DNA from: DASUCS01 sp041166385
GTDB lineage: Bacteria > Actinomycetota > Acidimicrobiia > Acidimicrobiales > JACDCH01
NCBI GenBank assembly: GCA_041166385.1
Contig: JBEEFW010000123.1
Location: forward strand, 1-64,000
Reading direction: 5' to 3'
DNA length: 64,000 nt
Shown here: positions 52,357 through 60,419 of the stretch, piece by piece
Layout: each line of letters opens with the position of its first letter
How positions within the stretch are numbered: the first letter of the stretch is position 1
Notes under the pieces: model-generated
What the model was told of the DNA's origin: nothing
Databases searched by the model: none
The model's input: the letters and a program-made list of their open reading frames with translations, nothing else
Translations under genes and position numbers: made by a program

Positions 52357-53399
52357 TGGCCGGTACCGGAACTGCACACCTGCGGTCGGCCGACGACGTG
52401 CTGTTGCGCGTCGAAGATCTCGTCGTCGAGTTCCCTGCGGGTCGCCGCATGAAGGTGCACGCGGTATCGGGTATCAGCCTCGACGTCCGCAAGGGCGAGA
52501 CGCTGGGCCTCGTCGGCGAGTCCGGCTGCGGCAAGTCGACGACCGGTCGGGCGATCATGCAGCTCCCGAGACCGACCTCAGGCCGCGTGATCTTCGAGGG
52601 TCAGGATCTCACCAAGTTGTCCGGCGAGGACCTGCGCAAGATGCGGCCGCAGCTACAGCTGATCTTCCAGGATCCGATCTCGTCGCTGAATCCTCGTCGT
52701 CGCGTGGGCGACATCGTGCGTGAGCCGCTCGAGGTGTGGGACCGCGGCACCAAGGAATCACGGGAGAAGACCGTGAACGAGGTGCTCGAGGCCGTCGGTC
52801 TCGACAACGAGGCGTCGCGCAACAAGCGGCCCCACCAGTTCTCAGGTGGCCAATGCCAGCGCATCTGCATCGCCCGAGCGCTCGTGCTCGAACCGCAGGT
52901 CATCATCTGTGACGAGCCGGTGTCGGCCCTCGACGTGTCCGTTCAGGCCCAGATCCTCAACCTGCTCGAGGACATGAAACAGCGCTACGGGTTGACGCTG
53001 GTGTTCATCGCCCACGACCTCGCGGTCGTGAAGAACGTGAGCGATCGCATCGCGGTGATGTACCTCGGCAAGCTGTGCGAGGTCGCGGGACCCGACGAGC
53101 TCTACACGCGCCCGGCGCATCCGTACACCGCGGCGCTGCTGTCGGCCATCCCGGTGCCCGACCCGTCGGCGACGCTGAAGACGCCGGCGTCGCTACAGGG
53201 AGAACTGCCGTCCCCGCTCGCGCCGCCGTCAGGCTGCCGGTTCCGCACGCGTTGCCCGCGGGCCGAGGACCGCTGCGCGCGCGAGGAACCACAGCTCCGT
53301 CCGGTGTTGGCCGGCTCCGAGCACTACGTGGCGTGCCACTTCCCGCTGATCGAAGCTGCCGAAGTCCCCACCGCCGCGGTCAGCATCAACGGCCACTAA
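52356..53399 (+). CDS. ABC transporter ATP-binding protein, DppF/OppF type
   Basis: A 347-residue ATPase. Walker A GESGCGKSTTGRAIM, Q-loop LIFQDPISSLNPRRRV, signature FSGGQCQRICIARAL, Walker B IICDEPVSALD and H-loop VFIAHDLAVVKN, and the oligopeptide cysteine motif CRFRTRCPRAEDRC. The signature glycine run is followed by Cys where many homologues have Arg. It overlaps the DppD stop by one base. It is the last gene of a complete five-gene importer. Confidence 0.94.
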   Translation: MAGTGTAHLRSADDVLLRVEDLVVEFPAGRRMKVHAVSGISLDVRKGETLGLVGESGCGKSTTGRAIMQLPRPTSGRVIFEGQDLTKLSGEDLRKMRPQLQLIFQDPISSLNPRRRVGDIVREPLEVWDRGTKESREKTVNEVLEAVGLDNEASRNKRPHQFSGGQCQRICIARALVLEPQVIICDEPVSALDVSVQAQILNLLEDMKQRYGLTLVFIAHDLAVVKNVSDRIAVMYLGKLCEVAGPDELYTRPAHPYTAALLSAIPVPDPSATLKTPASLQGELPSPLAPPSGCRFRTRCPRAEDRCAREEPQLRPVLAGSEHYVACHFPLIEAAEVPTAAVSINGH

Positions 53400-53407
53400 C
53401 CCACCGC

Positions 53408-53851
53408 AAATCCAGTGCACGACGACACAAAAGTGGTTCTCCTCACCTTTGTGTGGGTCGCCGGCGGCCGATTGGTCGGGGTCGGCGCTGGTCACGACGG
53501 TGAAACAGCGCGATGAACACGACGTCGGGCGGCGCGCGTCGAGGTGGGCGGTCGTGCCGAGCGCCTTTGTGGTACCAGAGCGACATGGAATGTCGCCAAG
53601 CGCGCCAAGACGTCGAGGTCGGCGACTATTGGCGCCGATGGCGACACATCCGGTCGCCAAGCGCGCCAAGAGTTCGCGGCACGGCCGACCACCCGCGGTG
53701 AACGCAGCCCGCGCCTCGACCAGCAGCCGGCCTGAGGTTGACGCGCCCCCGACGTCGGTCGTCCTTGCTGCGTCGTTCACGTCCGCGTCGCGCAGGTGGA
53801 CCCACACAAACCCGCGGAGTCCCACAAAGTGTGTCGCTATGCACTGGATTT
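53408..53851. terminator. Hairpin of the CTTT-loop family, split by mobile element B
   Basis: Left arm 53408-53429 and right arm 53830-53851 are complementary at 19 of 22 positions (mismatches at three middle bases). If the element and one target copy are removed, the arms join around a four-base loop AAAG (CTTT on the other strand), giving the apex CACACTTTTGTG also present at 3211. The hairpin would lie between the convergent ABC operon and the DNA glycosylase gene, a terminator position. Confidence 0.68.
53436..53822. mobile_element. MITE-like element copy B, 387 bp
   Basis: A second copy of the transposase-less element. Left end GTTCTCC...TTTGTGTGGGTC (53436-53459) and right end GACCCACACAAA...GGAGTCC (53799-53822) carry perfect 12-bp inner inverted repeats. 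Flanking target copies are CACAAAAGTG (53426-53435) and CACAAAGTG (53823-53831), one A different. The internal hairpin GCGACAT-GGA-ATGTCGC and the AAGCGCGCCAAGA repeats are preserved. The core runs in the same direction as copy A, but the end sequences (GTTCTCC type left, GGAGTCC type right) are reversed relative to it. Confidence 0.82.
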
Positions 53852-53856
53852 CGGAG

Positions 53857-54492
53857 TCAGGGTGGAACGACAGTGCGGCTGGCGATGAGGGCTTGCCAGC
53901 AGTACCAGGCGACCATCGTTCGGTAGGGACGGAAGCGGTCGCCGAGCGGTACGAGCTCCTGTGACGACGGCATGTTGGCAAGGTCGTACGCCACCGCGTA
54001 GCCGGCGCGGACGCCGTAGTCCCCCACCGGCCACACGTCGAGCCGCTTCAACGTGAAGATCAAGAACATCTCCGCGGTCCACGGGCCGATGCCGCGCACC
54101 GGCGTGAGCTCGGCCACGACCGCTTCGTCGGACAAGCGGCCGATGCGGTCGAGCCGCACCTCGCCGGCCGCGACCTTGTGCGCGAGATCGAGCAGCGACA
54201 GCGCCTTGGCGTTCGAGAAACCTGCACCCCGCAACGCGTCGTAGCCGGCGTCGAGCACGCCCTCCGCGGTGAACGGGCCGTCGACCAGTACGCGCACCCG
54301 ATTCCAGATGGCTTCGGCTGCTTTTCCCGCAAGCTGCTGGTAGCAGATCGCCTCCGCGAGTTGCTCGAACCGCGTGCGGCCCGTCCGCCGGCCACCGAGA
54401 TCGGGCAGCCCGTGTTCCGCGATGAGCCGCTTCATCACCTGGTCGCGCTGCGCAAGGTGACGCGCGCCCTCGGTCAGGCGCTCTGTGGGCAT
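53857..54492 (-). CDS. HhH-GPD DNA-3-methyladenine glycosylase (AlkA-like)
   Basis: A 211-residue base-excision DNA glycosylase. It has ICYQQLAGKAAEAIWNRV, the hairpin-helix-hairpin LTPVRGIGPWTAEMFLIF (about residues 127-144) and the catalytic Asp in VGDYGVRAGYAV downstream. It removes alkylated or otherwise damaged purines. It is shorter than E. coli AlkA because the N-terminal domain is absent, as in many actinobacterial members. ATG at 54492 was chosen; the ORF continues upstream without family resemblance. It is the first gene after mobile element B. Confidence 0.88.
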   Translation of the reverse strand: MPTERLTEGARHLAQRDQVMKRLIAEHGLPDLGGRRTGRTRFEQLAEAICYQQLAGKAAEAIWNRVRVLVDGPFTAEGVLDAGYDALRGAGFSNAKALSLLDLAHKVAAGEVRLDRIGRLSDEAVVAELTPVRGIGPWTAEMFLIFTLKRLDVWPVGDYGVRAGYAVAYDLANMPSSQELVPLGDRFRPYRTMVAWYCWQALIASRTVVPP

Positions 54493-54509
54493 CGGGCTAC
54501 CGTACGTCG

Positions 54510-54986
54510 ATGCCCCAACCCCCGGCGATGCAGATTGACGAAGACACGATCTATCAGGTGACGATCGAAACCGATCGTGGCCCGATCGTGATGGAGCTCG
54601 ATCCCAAGCTCGCACCGAACACCGTGAACCACTTCGTCGTGCTGGCGCGCGACGGCTTTTACAACGGCCTCACGTTCCATCGCGTGGTACCCGACTTCGT
54701 CATCCAAGGCGGCGACCCCGAAGGCAGCGGACGCGGCGGGCCGGGCTACAAGTGGGACGACGAGCCCGTGAAGGGCGACTACACGCTCGGCGCGGTCGCG
54801 ATGGCCAACGCCGGCAAGAACACCAACGGTTCGCAGTTCTTCATCTGCATCGACGACTGCCAGCGCAAGCTCGACAAGGCCTACAACCTCTTCGGCTACG
54901 TGATCGACGGCATCGACGTGGCCCAGAAGATCCAACAGGGCGATGTGATGCGCTCGGTCGCCGTCTCGGAGCGCGCCTCCGATTGA
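54510..54986 (+). CDS. Peptidyl-prolyl cis-trans isomerase, cyclophilin type
   Basis: A 158-residue cyclophilin. It has TVNHFVVLARDGFYNGLTFHRVVPDFVIQGGDPEGSGRGGPGY, the central catalytic block with the conserved Arg and Phe, then GAVAMANAGKNTNGSQFFI. There is no signal sequence, so it is cytoplasmic. Divergent from the DNA glycosylase gene with 17 bases between the starts. Confidence 0.93.
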   Translation: MPQPPAMQIDEDTIYQVTIETDRGPIVMELDPKLAPNTVNHFVVLARDGFYNGLTFHRVVPDFVIQGGDPEGSGRGGPGYKWDDEPVKGDYTLGAVAMANAGKNTNGSQFFICIDDCQRKLDKAYNLFGYVIDGIDVAQKIQQGDVMRSVAVSERASD

Positions 54987-54989
54987 CGG

Positions 54990-55385
54990 TCAGTCGTTGC
55001 GTTCGGCGTTGATACGCGTCGAGTAGAGGCGCAGGCCGGAACCGCCGGCCACGAGGAGCAACGAGAAGAGCAGCAGGATTCCGATCTGTTCGAGTGCGTA
55101 GATGCGGTCGACCAGATCGGGGTCGCCGTCGCTGAATCCGCCGGTAGACGAGACGCGGCCGCCGCCGGAGAGCTCATTCTGGGTGCGCCACGCGACGAAA
55201 AACCAGCCAATGGCGAACAGCACCCCGACGACGATGCAGATCAGCGACACCACCGCGATCACCCGGGCTTCACCGCGGATCAAGATCCGTTCGACTTCAA
55301 CCTCGACGTCCTCCTGATCGATCTCCTCCTCGTCGTCGAGCGCCTCCACGACGATGTTCTCCAGCTCCCCCGCGTCATCGGTCAT
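54990..55385 (-). CDS. Two-helix membrane protein with acidic N-terminus, 131 aa
   Basis: A 131-residue protein. An acidic 35-residue leader (LDDEEEIDQEDVEVEVERIL) is followed by a helix IAVVSLICIVVGVLFAIGWFFV, a short Gly/Ser loop (SGGGRVSSTGGFSDGDPD) and a second helix ILLLFSLLLVAGGSGL, then a short charged tail. No family is recognised. It is convergent with cyclophilin (3-base gap). Confidence 0.65.
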   Translation of the reverse strand: MTDDAGELENIVVEALDDEEEIDQEDVEVEVERILIRGEARVIAVVSLICIVVGVLFAIGWFFVAWRTQNELSGGGRVSSTGGFSDGDPDLVDRIYALEQIGILLLFSLLLVAGGSGLRLYSTRINAERND

Positions 55386-55426
55386 CCGTCCAGCCTCGCA
55401 TCTCGGGATGCGCGACGCTGCGACCC

Positions 55427-56362
55427 ATGTCAGCGCCGCATCATGACCACGACCATCCCGACCTGCCGCCGCCGGCGGTGGAGGAAGTTGCTGATGGGGT
55501 GTACGCCTACGTGCAACTCGACGGCTCGTGGGGCCTGAACAACAGCGGCTTCCTGGTCGGCCGCGACGGCGTCACCGTGATCGACACGTGCTTCACCGAG
55601 CGGCGGACGCGGGCGCTCATCGACACCATCGGATCGGTCACGTCGCTCCCGTTGCGGACGCTGGTGAACACGCACCATCACGGCGATCACACGCACGGCA
55701 ACTACCTCATGCCTGCGGCCACGATCATCGGCCACGAGCTGACGCGCGAGGAGATGGTCGCCTCCGGCCATCTGGCCACCGGGCTCTTCCCCGGCGTCGA
55801 TTGGGGGCGGCTCGAAGTCGCACCGCCGTTCGTTTGCTTCGAGCAGCGGCTCGACGTGTACGTCGACGACTGCAAGGTGGAGCTCGACTTCGTCGGCCCG
55901 GCTCACACGACCAACGACGTGATCGCCTGGCTCCCGCAACACCGGATCCTGTTCGCGGGAGACCTCGTGTTCAACGGCGGCACCCCGTTCGTGGTCATGG
56001 GTTCGGTGGCGGGCTCGCTCGCCGCGCTCGAGCGGCTGCGGCAGCTGGGAGCCGACGTGATCGTTCCGGGGCACGGACCCGTGTGCGGGCCCTCAGCCAT
56101 CGACGATCAAGTCGCCTATCTGCGCTTCGTGCAGGAGGTCGCCCGACGCGGGTTCGAGGCCGGAACACCCCCGCTCGACCTCGCGTTCGCCACCGACCTC
56201 GGGCGGTTCGCCGCTCTGAGCGATCCCGAGCGCCTCGTCGGCAACCTGTACCGCGCCTACTCGGAGCTGCGGGGCGAGGCGCTCGGCCATCCGATCGACC
56301 CGCAGGCGTACGCCGACATGATCACGTTCAACGGGGGCGAGCCGCTGCGCTGCTGGGCCTGA
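55427..56362 (+). CDS. Metallo-beta-lactamase-fold hydrolase
   Basis: A 311-residue MBL-superfamily enzyme. It has LVNTHHHGDHTHGNYLMP (zinc-binding HxHxDH), RILFAGDLVFNGGTPF with the bridging Asp, VIVPGHGPVCGPSAI with the last His. It is the glyoxalase-II/quinone-type hydrolase branch of the fold. Its substrate may be a thioester or lactone. It is divergent from the small membrane protein gene, with about 40 bases between. Confidence 0.9.
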   Translation: MSAPHHDHDHPDLPPPAVEEVADGVYAYVQLDGSWGLNNSGFLVGRDGVTVIDTCFTERRTRALIDTIGSVTSLPLRTLVNTHHHGDHTHGNYLMPAATIIGHELTREEMVASGHLATGLFPGVDWGRLEVAPPFVCFEQRLDVYVDDCKVELDFVGPAHTTNDVIAWLPQHRILFAGDLVFNGGTPFVVMGSVAGSLAALERLRQLGADVIVPGHGPVCGPSAIDDQVAYLRFVQEVARRGFEAGTPPLDLAFATDLGRFAALSDPERLVGNLYRAYSELRGEALGHPIDPQAYADMITFNGGEPLRCWA

Positions 56363-56427
56363 GTCGTACCCGGTCAAACCCACCGTGGTCGGATGACCTG
56401 GGTGTCGCCGATTTGTACGTTGAGTCC

Positions 56428-56661
56428 GTGACTTGTGTCGTCGTGCACGAACCGAGCGCTTTCTTTCTCGGCTGCGGGCTCGTTCTCGTCGATCGGCCAC
56501 AGGCGTTGGAGTTCCGTGACGTCGAGGCCGCCCAGGCCTTTCTCGAACGGCACTCCTGCGAGCCGGGATTCATCGCCCTCCCGGTAGCCAGGCGCCTGGG
56601 CGCAGCACCCGTCGACTGCAGCGACGGCGATGACAGGATGGATGCGTGCCGTATCGCGTGA
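56428..56661 (+). CDS. Hypothetical protein, about 77 aa
   Basis: A frame of 77 residues with the hydrophobic beginning VTCVVVHEPSAFFLGCGLVLVD, then ALEFRDVEAAQAFLERHSCEP. The start is uncertain (GTG 56428 or TTG 56413), with no strong RBS. The end overlaps the following histidine kinase by 16 bases. No family is recognised. Confidence 0.4.
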   Translation: MTCVVVHEPSAFFLGCGLVLVDRPQALEFRDVEAAQAFLERHSCEPGFIALPVARRLGAAPVDCSDGDDRMDACRIA

Positions 56662-57821
56662 ACGAACTGCTCACGGCGGGCTTCAACGATGACCTGCGCG
56701 TCGTCTTCGAAACGGAGTCGAAGCTCCCCGCCGCCGGGAGCGCCGTCGGAGTGGTCGTCATTGGGGCGGTCACTTTCTTCGGCGCGGCGGGAAACGTCGA
56801 CCGGCCGGTACTCCTCGGCGTCCTGCTCGCGATCGCGACGCTGCCCTTCGTGGTCCAGTGTTTCGTCGAGTTTTCGCACAGCCTGGTCGAGGTGTTGTGC
56901 CTCGCTCCCCTCGTCTTGATCAACTTGTTCGGCTCGGCGCTCGGAGTCATGGACCCGGGTGGGCACGACCAGACGTCCTTGATGATCGCGATCTGGCTTG
57001 TGGGCGAAACGGCATCGATCGGTCGGCGACGCGACGTGATCGTCGTCACGCTCGTGGTACTCGCAATGACAGTGGGACGGTGGGTGGCCGACCCGAAGTA
57101 CAGCGCCGCGATCATCTGGTCGAGTGGGGTCGGTATCGCACTGCTCGCGGGGCTCTTCATCCGAGCCCTGGTTCTGGCGCTCGTCAACAGCAAGCGCGCC
57201 GAGACCGCACTGCTGGAACAGGCCACCACGAATGAGCGGCAGCGCATTGCGCGTGAGGTGCACGACGTCATCGCTCACTCGCTCACCGTCACGATGCTGC
57301 ACCTGACCGCTGCCCGGCTTGCCGTCGGCCGCGGCGACAACGACGCCGCCACCGAGGCCCTCGAGGAAGCGGAGCGCGCCGGGCGCACGAGCTTGAACGA
57401 GATCCGTCACACCGTCGGCCTGCTCCGGGCCGACGGGCAGCCGGACACCACTCCGCAACCGTCGGCCGGCGACGTGCCCGCGCTGGTCGAGGGGTACCGC
57501 GCCGCCGGCCTCGACGTCGCGCTTGACTTGCACGGCGACCTCGTCACGATCGAGCCGGCCGCCGGCCTCGCCCTGTACCGCATCGTGCAGGAGTCGCTGA
57601 CGAACGCCGGCCGGCACGCGCCCGGTGCGCACACGACCGTGCACATCGACACCGGACCGCCGCTGCACCTCGACGTGCGGTCCGAAGGCGGTACGCCCGC
57701 GGTCTCGCGCGGGTCGGGTCTCGGGCTCGCGGGCATGGCGGAGCGCGCCGCCGCGCTGGGCGGGATGTTCGAGGCGGGCAGCAGCGGGGGTGGGTGGCGA
57801 GTGGCGGCCACGCTCCCGTGA
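56646..57821 (+). CDS. Membrane sensor histidine kinase (NarL/HisKA_3 type)
   Basis: A 391-residue sensor kinase. The N-terminal 180 residues contain about five to six hydrophobic helices without a large extracellular loop. The HisKA_3 dimerisation box ERQRIAREVHDVIAHSLTVTML holds the phospho-accepting His at about residue 207, and the ATPase domain has GLALYRIVQESLTNAGRHA (N box) and GSGLGLAGMAERAAALGGMF (G box). The next gene encodes its response regulator (GTGA overlap). The ligand is unknown; membrane stress or cell-envelope state is typical for this type. Confidence 0.9.
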   Translation: MPYRVNELLTAGFNDDLRVVFETESKLPAAGSAVGVVVIGAVTFFGAAGNVDRPVLLGVLLAIATLPFVVQCFVEFSHSLVEVLCLAPLVLINLFGSALGVMDPGGHDQTSLMIAIWLVGETASIGRRRDVIVVTLVVLAMTVGRWVADPKYSAAIIWSSGVGIALLAGLFIRALVLALVNSKRAETALLEQATTNERQRIAREVHDVIAHSLTVTMLHLTAARLAVGRGDNDAATEALEEAERAGRTSLNEIRHTVGLLRADGQPDTTPQPSAGDVPALVEGYRAAGLDVALDLHGDLVTIEPAAGLALYRIVQESLTNAGRHAPGAHTTVHIDTGPPLHLDVRSEGGTPAVSRGSGLGLAGMAERAAALGGMFEAGSSGGGWRVAATLP

Positions 57822-58477
57822 TCCGTGTCGTGCTGGTGGACGATCAGGCCCTGGTCCGCGCGGGCCTGTCCCGCATCCTCGGCCCGGAGGACGACATGGA
57901 GATCGTGGCCGAATGCACCGACGGATCCGAGGTCGAAGCCGCGGTCGCAGCGACACGGCCCGACATCGTCGTGATGGACGTGCGGATGAAAAATGTCGAT
58001 GGCACCGAAGCCACGCGACGCGTGCGCGCAAACGCCGACTCACCGCCTGTGCTCACGCTCACGACGTTCGACGACGACGAGGTCGTCGCCGCGTCGCTGG
58101 CCGCGGGCGCGAGCGGCTTCATCCTGAAGGATGCTCGAGGTGAGGACTTGATCGCTGCGGTCCGCGCGGTCGCGAGCGGCGGCGCGTGGCTCGATCCTGC
58201 GATCGCCGGCAAGGTCATCGAGGCCTACCGATCGACGGGCATTCCGCGGGCACAGCAGCAAGCGAGGCTGGCCGAGCTCACGGAGCGGGAGATGGACGTC
58301 TTGCGCTTGATCGGACGAGGCCGGTCGAACACCGAGATCGCCGGAGGGCTGTTCATCAGCGAGGGCACGGTGAAGAGCCACATCGGCCACATCTTCACCA
58401 AGCTCGACTTGCGTGACCGGGCCGCCGCGATCGTCTTCGCCTTCGATCACGCACTGGTGGAGCCGGGCGGCGCATGA
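57818..58477 (+). CDS. LuxR/NarL-family response regulator
   Basis: A 219-residue regulator. The receiver domain has VVLVDDQALVRAGL, phospho-acceptor Asp in IVVMDVRMKNVDGTE (about residue 53), LTTFDDDEVVAASLAAGASGFILKD. The C-terminal LuxR-type HTH is LTEREMDVLRLIGRGRSNTEIAGGLFISEGTVKSHIGHIFTKL (in parts). It is the output partner of the kinase just upstream, started by GTG in a GTGA overlap. Confidence 0.93.
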   Translation: MIRVVLVDDQALVRAGLSRILGPEDDMEIVAECTDGSEVEAAVAATRPDIVVMDVRMKNVDGTEATRRVRANADSPPVLTLTTFDDDEVVAASLAAGASGFILKDARGEDLIAAVRAVASGGAWLDPAIAGKVIEAYRSTGIPRAQQQARLAELTEREMDVLRLIGRGRSNTEIAGGLFISEGTVKSHIGHIFTKLDLRDRAAAIVFAFDHALVEPGGA

Positions 58478-58558
58478 TGCAGCAGTGGACCAGGGTCGGA
58501 CACCGGAATCAGCCCCCAGGCCGATGACCGCCCGGACGAGCCGGGTTACGTTCGACAG

Positions 58559-59248
58559 ATGAGCGACGTTGCCCCCGCTGAGGTCGTGCCCGACGGTGAG
58601 TTCCACATCCCGGAGGTGTCGACACGCACCATCCTCCTGGGATCGGGGCCTCGCTTCGCCCGCGACGCGTTCGGTCCGATGCTGGTCTTCTACGTGGGCT
58701 TCAAGCTCTCGGGCCTGCTGCTGGGCATCGTCCTGTCGACGATCGCGTCGTTCGTGGCGTACCGCTGGGAGCGCAGCCACGACCGGCCGGGGCTGTTGGC
58801 TCGCATCGGGCTCGGGCTCGTATTGCTGCAGGCCGTGGTCGGCATCGTGTCCGACAGCACCGTGGCGTATCTCGCCCAACCCGTCCTCATCACTGGCGCT
58901 TATGGCCTCGCCTTCATCGGCTCCGCGCTGATCCGCCGGCCGCTCGCGGGAACGTTCGCAACCGAGATGTATCCGTTTCCCGACGAGGTGAAGAGTTCCG
59001 ACACCTTCAAGCGGGCGTTCACGCATGTGTCGCTGGCGTGGGGTGCCTACCTCGTGCTGCGCAGCGTCGTGCGCATGGCGAGCCTCAGCGACGGCAACGT
59101 CGACTCGTTCATCGTTGTGAACCTGGTGACCGGCGTGCCGCTCACCGCGCTGCTCATGGGCTGGTCCGTCTGGTACGCAGTGCGCTTCTTCCGCAACAGC
59201 GAAGAGTTCGGCGAAGCCATACGGCTGATCGAGACCGGCGCGCTCTGA
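58559..59248 (+). CDS. DUF3159 family membrane protein
   Basis: A 229-residue polytopic protein of the DUF3159 (VC0807-like) family. Several helices (LVFYVGFKLSGLLLGIVLS, IGLGLVLLQAVVGIVSDS, AYGLAFIGSALI) are followed by the EMYPFPDEV motif and a final helix pair. Function unknown. It is common in actinobacteria, often near OB-fold or Trk genes. Its stop is followed at once by the HhH glycosylase frame. Confidence 0.82.
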   Translation: MSDVAPAEVVPDGEFHIPEVSTRTILLGSGPRFARDAFGPMLVFYVGFKLSGLLLGIVLSTIASFVAYRWERSHDRPGLLARIGLGLVLLQAVVGIVSDSTVAYLAQPVLITGAYGLAFIGSALIRRPLAGTFATEMYPFPDEVKSSDTFKRAFTHVSLAWGAYLVLRSVVRMASLSDGNVDSFIVVNLVTGVPLTALLMGWSVWYAVRFFRNSEEFGEAIRLIETGAL

Positions 59249-59250
59249 CG

Positions 59251-60105
59251 CTGGCTGGGAACCTCGGTCCGCTGCGTCACGGCGGGGCTGATCCCACGAT
59301 CCGCTTCGGGGCGGATGGGGTGTGGCGAGCGACGCACACGCCGGACGGACCGGGAACGATTCACGTCCGCCACGACGGCGGCGAGGCCGAAGCCTGGGGA
59401 CCCGGTGCCACGTGGCTGCTCGCCCGGGCTCCGGCGATGACCGGCGCGCTCGACTCGCTCGACGGCTTCGACCCGTCGCAGCATCCCGTGGTCGCGCAGC
59501 TTGCGCATCGGATGTCGAGCATGCGGTTGCCCCGAACGGAACGCGTCCTCGATGCGTTGGTGCCCGCGGTCCTCGAGCAGAAGGTGACAGGCGGGGAGGC
59601 TCGCCGCGCGTGGGCCGATCTCGTGCGCCTGCTCGACGAGCCGGCACCAGGTCCGGTGCCGCTCCTCCTCACGCCATCGGCCGCGCGGCTGCAGGAGATC
59701 CCCTCGTACGCCTTTCATCGGATGGGTGTCGAACGCAAGCGGGCCGACACGATCGTGCGCTGCGCGCGGGTCGCGCACCGGCTCGAGGAAGCGGTCGGAC
59801 TGGGAACCGATGTGCTCGATCAGCGCCTGTGCTCGATCCCCGGTGTCGGGCCGTGGACGTCGGCGGAGGTGCGGCTCGTGGCCATGGGTGACGCGGACGC
59901 CGTCAGCGTCGGTGACTTCCACCTGCCGCACTCGGTGGCGTTCGCGCTCGCCGGAGAGATCCGCGGCGACGACGACCGCATGCTCGAGCTGCTCGCGCCC
60001 TTCGCCGGCCACCGCGGCCGCGTCGTGCGCCTCATCGAACGCGCGGGCATCACCGCCCCCCGGCGCGGCCCCCGCATGCGGCTTCGCCACATCGCCGCGC
60101 ACTGA
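59251..60105 (+). CDS. HhH-GPD DNA glycosylase, start uncertain
   Basis: A protein of about 284 residues with an N-terminal domain GNLGPLRHGGADPTIRF typical of the actinobacterial AlkA-like family, AVLEQKVTGGEARRAWADL, HhH motif CSIPGVGPWTSAEVRLVAMG and catalytic Asp in SVGDFHLPHSVAFALAG. Homology begins right after the DUF3159 stop, but there is no ATG, GTG or TTG there; the CTG at 59251 or the ACG at 59248 would be needed. Otherwise translation begins at GTG 59320 with a shortened N-terminus. It is a second base-excision glycosylase in the window, distinct from 53857-54492. Confidence 0.8.
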   Translation: MAGNLGPLRHGGADPTIRFGADGVWRATHTPDGPGTIHVRHDGGEAEAWGPGATWLLARAPAMTGALDSLDGFDPSQHPVVAQLAHRMSSMRLPRTERVLDALVPAVLEQKVTGGEARRAWADLVRLLDEPAPGPVPLLLTPSAARLQEIPSYAFHRMGVERKRADTIVRCARVAHRLEEAVGLGTDVLDQRLCSIPGVGPWTSAEVRLVAMGDADAVSVGDFHLPHSVAFALAGEIRGDDDRMLELLAPFAGHRGRVVRLIERAGITAPRRGPRMRLRHIAAH

Positions 60106-60184
60106 CGATCCACACCTTGTCCCCAAGAAATCCACACGGTTGCTCCTCTACCGAACCACAGGCGACTGCGCTCACACTGGGAGC

Positions 60185-60400
60185 ATGTACGAAGTCACGC
60201 TCCGCGATCGCACCCGCGAGATGATCGACGGAGCCGACGCGTACAGGCAGGAGGGACAGATGACCACGTTCTTCCGCCATGCCGAAGGGCGTGAAGTCGT
60301 CGACTGCTGGAGCACCCGGATGGCCAGCTTCCGCACCTCCGAGGTTCTCATCATCCGCCGCCTCGAAGAGGAACCCCTCCGCGCCCTCCGCCCCGCCTGA
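60185..60400 (+). CDS. Small hypothetical protein, 71 aa
   Basis: A 71-residue protein (MYEVTLRDRTREMIDGADAY, then GQMTTFFRHAEGREVVDCWSTRMASFRTSEVLIIRRLEE). A beta-strand-rich N-terminus and a terminal strand IIRRLE suggest a small compact fold. No family is recognised. ATG at 60185 with upstream GGGAG. Convergent with the PIG-V-like gene, 19 bases apart. Confidence 0.6.
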   Translation: MYEVTLRDRTREMIDGADAYRQEGQMTTFFRHAEGREVVDCWSTRMASFRTSEVLIIRRLEEEPLRALRPA

Positions 60401-60419
60401 CCACGTTTCCTCCCGGACT

